This document shows positions 57,490 through 64,000 of a DNA stretch of 64,000 nt, in pieces. The notes beneath the pieces were generated by a model. The model was given only the letters and a program-made list of their open reading frames with translations, did not search any database and was not told the DNA's origin. The first letter of the stretch is position 1; every line of letters starts with the position of its first letter. The position numbers were made by a program, and so were the translations under genes. The DNA comes from Zopfochytrium polystomum (lineage: Eukaryota; Chytridiomycota; Chytridiomycetes; Chytridiales; Chytridiaceae), in assembly GCA_025765615.1 (NCBI GenBank), contig JAIVFJ010000039.1, forward strand, positions 124,001-188,000, in the 5' to 3' direction.

Positions 57490-58133
57490 TTGACGCGCCA
57501 CTAGAGGCGTTTTGCCTTCTCGTCTGACCGATGGAATGATCTGGCTTGCTCCCAAGGCGAGGTAGACGTTTTGGACGGAGGAGAGGCCGCCGGAGGTGGT
57601 CTTTTTGGCGTCGTTGGAGTAGTCGGCGCAGCCAAAGAAGGCGTAGGAGCCGATGATGAGGCCGATGACGGAGTTGATGCCGTTTAAAGGACTGGGACAG
57701 GTTCAGATGGGAGGTCGATGACGAGGACGGGCCGAGGACGGCGATGCACGAGTTCTCGGCGGCTTCGAGGGTGGACGTTGGCGATGACCAAAGTCGAAGC
57801 GACGAGGCAGGGTAAGGTGACGTACGTCGACGCGGGTGTAAGCAGATAGCGCCGACGTGTCGTACGACAGGCAGACGAGGATACTCTGCCTTCTAGGCGA
57901 ATTTTTGATGACGGCGCCGGGCGGGTACAGACCCGTGACAAAGTAGGCGCCAAGGTAGGCGAAGTGCAGGCGGGTCGACTGCATGCGCGAGATGCCCGGA
58001 AGTGCTTGTTCAGGACGTCCACAAGGCTGTAGGCGAGACCCCAGAAGAAGAAGAGCGAGGTCGAGAGGGTCCCCAGTGGGTCTTTTTGGGCAGCCGAGGC
58101 CGTGTTGGCGACTGGGCCTGCGTATCCCGGCAT
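57490..58133 (-). pseudogene. MFS sugar permease (fucose/glucose permease type) pseudogene
   Basis: Reads like the N-terminal half of a FucP/GluP-type transporter but jumps frame several times. From the ATG at 58133: PLGTLSTSLFFFWGLAYSLVDVLNKHF. A different frame gives STRLHFAYLGAYFVTGLYPPG, then STYVTLPCLVASTLVIAN in another, STLEAAENSCIAVLGP...LNLSQSF in another, and GINSVIGLIIGSYAFFG... LSSVQNVYLALG in the last. One break is an extra A in TTTAAACGG at about 57685. Several frameshifts and the loss of the C-terminal half rule out a working transporter. Confidence 0.75.
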
Positions 58134-58270
58134 AATATGTAGACCGTAGAGGAGGGTGCGAGTTCAAAAGGAAGGGGGGGTACATCAACTGAGAGAAGGC
58201 AGCGTAGCAGGCTTTGATACTTTCAATTCCGCCTGTCGAAGGCAAACTGCAAACTGATCATATCGAATAG

Positions 58271-59685
58271 CAAAAGTGTTCAAGGACAATCAGCGGCATA
58301 TTACGTCCATGGACTACGATGCCTCGGGCGAGCTGCTGCTCACTGTGAGCGACGATGATTCCATGCGAATGTATGATTGCTTGACTGGAACGTGAGTTTT
58401 ATCAAATATGTATGTAAGCTGTACTTTAACTCGCACAAGGTTGAAGAAAACTAGTTACAGCAAAAAGTACGGTTGCGCGCATGGCAGGTTTACACATAAG
58501 AACACAACGATAATTTATGCGTCCACGAAAGAAGACAGTGAGGCGAAGTAATGTGACAACTCCATATCTCTAATTGAATATTTAGACGCAATAAGGTACC
58601 TCTCTTTCCACGATAATAAGTTCATTCGGTACTTCAAAGGCCACAGCGCGAGGTTTGTTTGCAATGTGCTTTGCACCACAAATTGACAGTTTTCTTTAGA
58701 GTGACCGCACTAGAATTAAGTCCCCTTGAGGATCTCTTTCTGTCAGCGTCTAAGGATGGTACGGTGAAGCTGTGGGATCTCCGAAGTCCGTCGTGTGTGG
58801 TACGCTCTCCAATTTGGCTTACACTTTCTGAGCACTGACCAGTCGTAAATGAAGGGCTCCATAAGAACAAAATGTGAACGGTCATGCATCACGTTTGACC
58901 CAACAGGCCTTGTGTTCACGGTCGCAACAAATAGCTCCGAAATACGATTATTCGACGTCAAAAACTACGATTCTGGCCCTTTCAGCACATACACCATCGC
59001 TCAAACACCCAATGCTTACCCTTCAAGGGATGAGTGGATATCTATCAAAGCCAATAATGACGGGAAGTTTCTTCTGGTTTCAACAACGGGGGAGTCACAC
59101 ATTATCGTGGACTCTTTTTCTGGAAAGGTCGTGCGGAAACTGCATGGCATATCCAATAATGTGCAGATTGAGATGGAGGCCAGCTTTACTCCTGACGGGA
59201 AGTATGTCCTTTCCGGTAAGACCCATTGTGAGTCGACACCTTCTCATTTCCCGATCTTTGATAATCGAAGGATCCCAAGACGGATCTATTCACTTCTGGG
59301 AGTGCGCCAGCGGCAAGCAAGTCGCAAGATTGGAAGGCCATGCAGAGCCTTGCCACGTCGTTTTATTCAACCCTCGGTACATGATGTTCGGCAGTGCTGA
59401 TTCAACACTAGTAAGTGCAGTTTTGTCGCTTTCTTCCGTCCTACTCGGGGGTTCCTCGTTCCCCTTGCTTGGCTTTAGATCTGCTTTGCAAGGTTTTCTG
59501 AAGAACCCAAAAGTGCGCGAGAACTTTCTCGCAATGGTGATTAACTCGGAAGTTGGTCCGGTCATTATCGACCAAAACCTACACCTCACTTCTGTTTCAT
59601 CACCACAAATTCCCATGCAAAAGCTGCTCATGTCTAATAATCAATCAATACTTGCACAGGGACTGTGGATCTCACCGTTTCGTTG
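58271..59685 (+). CDS. SWD2: SWD2/WDR82, WD40 subunit of COMPASS and 3'-end processing complex (first exon not found)
   Basis: Seven-bladed WD40 protein shared by Set1/COMPASS (histone H3K4 methylation) and the cleavage/polyadenylation-PP1 complexes. Exons: 58271-58391, 58440-58537, 58586-58652, 58700-58799, 58855-59215, 59271-59410, 59659-59685; phases close to 304 codons including the stop. Motifs: [120 protein letters not shown]. The first exon with the start codon (about 10-20 residues) should lie just upstream; 58271 enters in phase 1 after TCGAATAG. The gene lies head-to-head with the permease pseudogene. Confidence 0.92.
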
Positions 59686-59849
59686 ACCTTGTAACACAGT
59701 CAGGGGACAGAGGTGACATACTGGGACCGTTTTACCCAATTTCAGCAACAACGACACCTTATTCTGCAACTACCATTGGCTTCTTTTTATGTTTTAATCC
59801 ATCTCCTTCCGTCTGTCTGTTCCCTCTTCTTCCCCACTACTTTCTCCAC

Positions 59850-60359
59850 TTTTCAATCACTCCACTGGTGGCTCAGTGCCAATAAACCCAAGGTGCATTT
59901 GGAAACAGATTCATTTTCCGAAGCAGATCTCCAAAGAGTGCCATTTGCACCAGTATGACAAAATATCCGCCTCGTCATCCGCCGCCACATCGGCTGCGGC
60001 CGCAGTCGCAACCGTTCAAGGAAGTTCCATCGACGAGCGCCTCCAGCTTCTGGCAGCGTTCGTGCAAGCAGAGGACGAGGTCGACGTAAACACCGTCAGC
60101 GCCGACGCAGCCAGCATGGAAGACTCGCGGGAATGGGGGGTGCGAGGGAGGAGCGTGGGGCGGCGACGAAACGAAGTCGCTGGCCGGCGACGCTCTGCTT
60201 TGCACCCTTGCCGCCAGGCACGCGAGCGTATCTGCGCGACGGGATGGTCTCGCGCTTGCACACGATCGAGTCGACGTCGAAGGCCTCGTCGACTTTGAGC
60301 GACCCAAAGACGAGGACGTCGGCGCAGTCGCCGCCGCCGATGCTGGTGCTGCTCGCCAT
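59850..60359 (-). pseudogene. Ribokinase (PfkB family) 5' remnant
   Basis: The ATG at 60359 opens DVLVFGSLKVDEAFDVDSIV and RYARVPGGKGAKQSVAG, the N-terminal signature of ribokinases (GGKGANQ). With an intron from about 60201, the next piece reads FHAGCVGADGVYVDLVL and ALVDGTS, again ribokinase-like, but stops. Another frame contains FCHTGANGTL, the next conserved strand. The C-terminal ATP-binding half (DTxGAGD) is absent before SWD2's 3' end. The copia remnant abuts the start codon, so the promoter is also lost. Confidence 0.7.
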
Positions 60360-60364
60360 GTTGG

Positions 60365-62856
60365 GGGGTGTTGGTTGATACAGTAGGCCTCAAATTGCTG
60401 AGTGTTAAGACCAAGGTTGTCTGCCTGTACAAACAGAGTTCGACGAGTGGGGAAGAGTTGCTCTTCAAAATCAATGTGATCAATTATCCTTTGAGTGATG
60501 CCTGCTGTGCAAGCGACAGTGTTGACCCAAGTATAGCCTGTGGCGTAGTCGACAATAACTTCAAAGTAGTTGGAACCGTCAAGAGAACATGTACTGATCT
60601 TTCCAGTTTGGTCGGTAAACAGCATCTGCAGTGGGGCAAAATCAAAACAAGGTTTGGCCATGAGGTGTTTCCGGCACATCTTTGCCATATCGCAAATGAG
60701 GCAAGGCTCGCGTGTTGTTGGTGGCAGACCAGGGCACTGTCGACATCACCAGGCTTGAGAGTGTCGCATACTTGCTCTTGGTGGATGTGGCCAAAACATC
60801 AGTGCCATAGGTCGTGTGCAGTTGCTGGTGATGCGTAGGCAATGGGCTTAACTGAAATTTTCCTCTGTGCAGCTGGGTGCTGGACTGAAATGAGATAGTA
60901 AAGGCCGTCACGTTGTTCACCAATCTTGATGCCGTGTTGTGATGCAAGTGTAGCAAGATCAAGAAGAAAGACAGAATCTTGAGTGAATAGCATCCCAGCA
61001 GGTGGGTCTTGGAGGACATGCGACACAGAGAGGAGCAGTTCCTTGAGTGATGGGACATGAAGCACATTGCGGAGCACCACATCAAAACCAGGAAAAGTGA
61101 GACTGACAGATCCAATTCCTTCAATGTGGCATTCATGGTCATCTGCTAGGTGTTCAGTGTTCAGTTTCAAATTGTTGGTACTCAGTGAATTGTTCCTGTT
61201 GTGGGATCATTGTGGGTACAGCTCCAGAATAGATCATGTACGGAAGAGAGGCTATGCCTGTGTGTGACGCGCTCACTGTTGCAGTGTTCACAAAGAAGTA
61301 GAAGCGGGAGGGACCGTTTATTTGAGAAGAAGCAGAAACAGATGGCCCCCCTGTAGCAGGTTGAGGGTGAAATCCAGAGAAAGGAACAAGAGTTGCTTGT
61401 GGTACAGCCACAGTTGCTGAGGCTGAAGCATGGTTTGGTTGAGCTGGTGTGAAGTGCTGCGCTTGGAGCCTGGCTGAGATGGCATCCCTTTTCACCAATA
61501 ACCTTGATCTGAAGGTTGCTAATAAAGTCATTGAATTCCGTCAGTGTTTTGCCAGTGAACATGCCAACAAACGAGTTTAGGTTGGACGACATTGCGTTGC
61601 GCAACGCATAGTACTGATTCTGTTGCAGGAGAAAATCAGTTGCTGGAAAAATTTGGAGGAGTTGCTCCACAGTGTGGCAGTGACAAATAGTGACTCTAGG
61701 AGTTGTTTGATGCTCTACTTGATGGAGAAATGGTCCAGAATAGAAGATGTGTGTTGCACACAATGCTTGTTGCAAGCTGATTGATGGACCAAAACTTCTG
61801 AAATCAGAATAGCAAGTTGGCACTGTTGAATAGCGACCGTGCGCCAAATTTCAGGCCAAGGATTGAAGTTTTGGTGGTGTTTTCCTTTGGAGAGTGTAGG
61901 AGAGCAGAATAGAGTGAACTTAGAGCAATTTGGTGTCAGCTGGGGTGACTTGTCACACAAGAAAGGACAAATTGTGGTTGGAGGTAGTGGTAGTTCGCCT
62001 ATTTGGACCCCCTTATCAAAATCTCTTGTAGCTCCTGCTGTGGGCGTTGGAGCGGAGCACGTTAGATATCAATGGAAAGAGCAGAAGCAGGAAAATACAG
62101 GTATGCAAGGGCGTCTCCGATCGCTTCTCCCTGTTGCGACGATGTCACTCAAAGTTGAGGAAGCATTTTTGACTTTGGTGATCAATCAAATTCCGTAGAG
62201 ACAACGTAGAGAGCTCCGTGATAGCTCGTTGGAAAGAAGAAATTCAGGGCTTTTGAATGCACTATAGCAAGCCCAGATTGAATGACGGGGTTGGCCGGGA
62301 GAGGGCATTGAAAATTTTGGCCTCCCAAACGAAATGGTTTCTAAAGTTGAGATATGCTGATTCTGTTTGTTGGATGTGGTAGAGAGTGTTTTTCCGGACT
62401 AGAATCTGTGGTTGATGCAGCCAGATAGCTGGCACGCTGATGTGTAAATAGTCTACTCTGAGTGAGTGAGTGGAAGGAGTGAATGAAGTGGAGATGTGTG
62501 TTTGTGGGTGGTCCTTCTCCCCAACTTGGAGAGAAAGGAGAAAAAACTCTGTTATGAATTATTGATACATGATGATGATATGCACGCTGTAATAGTTGCT
62601 AGGCAAGCGTGACCAGCACAGGGTAAAAACCTCTCCTATATTATCTGCTTGAGCAGAGGAGGAGGAAAACTGTTGACACTGGGTTTCTGTTCCACTTAAT
62701 ACTCAGAGTATTTGTCATCAGCGCAAGCCAGCGCCCAGGTCTGCATTGGTGGTGGCTCACTCTCCCATGGGCATCGTGAGAACGATAACTGACAGTCACA
62801 ATAGGTTCGAGTCTGTCTTGTGCCTCTTGCTGCTAACCAGTCAGTTCCGCCTAACA
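60365..62856 (-). mobile_element. Degenerate, 3'-truncated copia-type retrotransposon
   Basis: Minus-strand element with a 5' LTR at 62443-62856, a gag-like region at about 61200-62170, then protease, GAG-pre-integrase and the start of integrase. Seen: a protease-like SGA followed by HLADDHECHIEGIGSVSL and VLRNVLHVPSLKELLLSVSH (typical copia protease/GPI region), AYASPATAHDLWH, then integrase MLFTDQTGKISTCSLDGSNY and FVQADNLG...FEAYCIN. The frame shifts at least twice, the protease Asp of DSG reads Tyr, and the element stops inside integrase at about 60370, where ribokinase sequence begins. Reverse transcriptase, RNase H and the 3' LTR are missing. It cannot transpose by itself. Confidence 0.88.
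62443..62856 (-). repeat. 5' LTR of the copia element
   Basis: 414 bp, TGTTAGG...TTTACA when read on the minus strand. It is the partner of the solo LTR at 11991-12403. Confidence 0.9.
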
Positions 62857-64000
62857 GATCTGGCAAATTGTGAGACTATACTCACTCCTTTGACCCTGGG
62901 ATCTGGGCCCCAGAGTGAGGGAAAGCAAATAATAGGCTAAAACTAACTTTATTGGGCTGTTGTCTAGGGGGTGTTTCAACCCTACTACTTGCCTAGTCCA
63001 CAAAGTATCCCTACTGATCTGTCTAACAGGGGTCTCAAACACAAAGAATGAACATTCAGAGGGACAATCCTCTGAAGGATCGGTGCTGGAGCACCGATTA
63101 CTCGCGTGGCCGCGGGCCAATGCGAGGGGAAACAGAAGGGCACTCCCGAGGTGCAACACAACCGCAGAATAAAGAGAGAGAAGAGGGAAATGGGGGTTTT
63201 TATCTCAGGAACCTAATCTCAAATACAACAGGAGCGGTTAATAGCGACAGGACGGACAGGGCGCGACTAGCGCCCCTCGTCGCGGACGGTGCTGCGGGAG
63301 CCCTCGTCGTCGCCAGCGACGGGGGGGAGAGAGAGAAGGGAGTCGACTATGTAGGGGTCAGAAGGTCGCCAGCAGGGAACTCGCACGCGGAAACACCTGC
63401 AATCGTACACGCACCCTGCCGGGCTGCGTCGGCACAATCACTCGACCAACGGGCTTTATCGCATCGCACTCGTACTCACGCATCTCACTCTCACAGCAAT
63501 AGGACCGAGGCAGGCACTCGTAGATCAAACTCTCAGGTGTCGCGGGCTGCACCGAGTGCGGCCAACAACACCCTCACAGGGACGGGAAGGTTGGGGACGA
63601 CGACGCCGCCGTCGTCGCCACCACCACCACCGTTGTCGCAGCAGGCGAGTACCCGTGATCCTCACTCCAACACAGAGCCGGCAATGTCACACAGTCGCTG
63701 GTGGGGCCAGCTGCATTCCCCACCCACGGCCCCTTAAGAGGAGCCCCATGAAGGGACCATGTACACACCCGGGTGTGTACCATCTCTCACTACCCTCACC
63801 TTGCAAGCCAGATGGATTTGAAGGGACTCTGTATTGGTGCCAATGGACAGAAATCAGATTGAAGAAAAAAGGAAAAAGAGAAATGGCCCAAAAACAGAGA
63901 GAGAGAAAATTGACAAGTCAACCCCCCTGACTTGGAGCATCCACCACAAATGCTGTAAGTCCCCCCAACCCTATGCATGTATGTACAAGTGCCAAAAATA
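62857..64000. other. Interval with palindromes, no gene seen
   Basis: No supported gene. A hairpin-forming inverted repeat (ATCGGTGCT-GG-AGCACCGAT) lies at 63079-63098. A perfect 20-bp palindrome GTACACACCCGGGTGTGTAC lies at 63761-63780. Open frames such as 63048-63737 have no features. Confidence 0.4.

Noticed and set aside
62800..62815. tRNA-like T-loop GGTTCGAGTC
   Set aside because: Lies inside the copia LTR and no matching acceptor, D or anticodon stems are visible.

Overview
This window is nuclear DNA from an intron-rich, early-diverging fungus, most likely a zoosporic (chytrid-type) lineage. That placement is an inference. It rests on a 16-exon CRM1, a class V myosin with many introns, a SKT5/Chs4-type chitin synthase activator, and a tyrosine-kinase-like (TKL) kinase joined to leucine-rich repeats. 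Introns are mostly 45-120 bp with GT..AG ends and are often phase 1. I saw no rRNA, tRNA, CRISPR array or bacterial-type operon.

Layout. 1-2.8 kb: a coiled-coil gene (minus, cut by the window edge) diverges from COQ5 (ubiquinone C-methyltransferase). 3.8-11.6 kb: a TKL kinase-LRR gene is split by a 4.8-kb tandem array of 21 units of about 225 bp that look like repeated splice-site cassettes. 11.6-18.8 kb is transposon territory: a copia-type solo LTR with a GGTGT target duplication, and a very young Ty3/chromovirus element with 363-bp LTRs identical by eye, an ACTTC target duplication, a Tf1-like self-priming site and dense heat-shock elements. Its reverse transcriptase and integrase core are deleted. 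18.8-25.9 kb: two neighbouring secreted Ser/Thr/Pro-rich proteins share a cysteine domain I do not recognise (four copies, C-x5-C-x4-C signature). 26.4-33.0 kb: glyoxalase I and a long SKT5-like Sel1-repeat protein. 33.3-40 kb: a Thr-rich reading frame that hops frames, a secreted FAD amine-oxidase-like enzyme with a frame break, and many microsatellites. 40.1-44.1 kb: CRM1/exportin-1. 46.1-52.7 kb: myosin V (minus). 53.6-55.1 kb: PKA catalytic subunit (minus). 55.7-56.5 kb: a hypothetical gene. 57.5-64 kb is a decaying region holding a frameshifted MFS sugar-permease pseudogene, SWD2/WDR82, a ribokinase remnant and a 3'-truncated copia element whose LTR matches the solo LTR at 12 kb in inverted orientation.

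Most intact genes are unlinked housekeeping functions: respiration quinone, methylglyoxal detoxification, cell-wall chitin control, nuclear export, actin transport, cAMP signalling and H3K4 methylation/RNA 3'-end control. The parts most worth a second look are the splice-cassette array inside the kinase gene, the heat-shock-element LTR of the self-primed but RT-less chromovirus, and the new cysteine domain of the two surface proteins. Exon borders were set by hand from splice motifs and reading phase. Where phases do not close, the entry says so.
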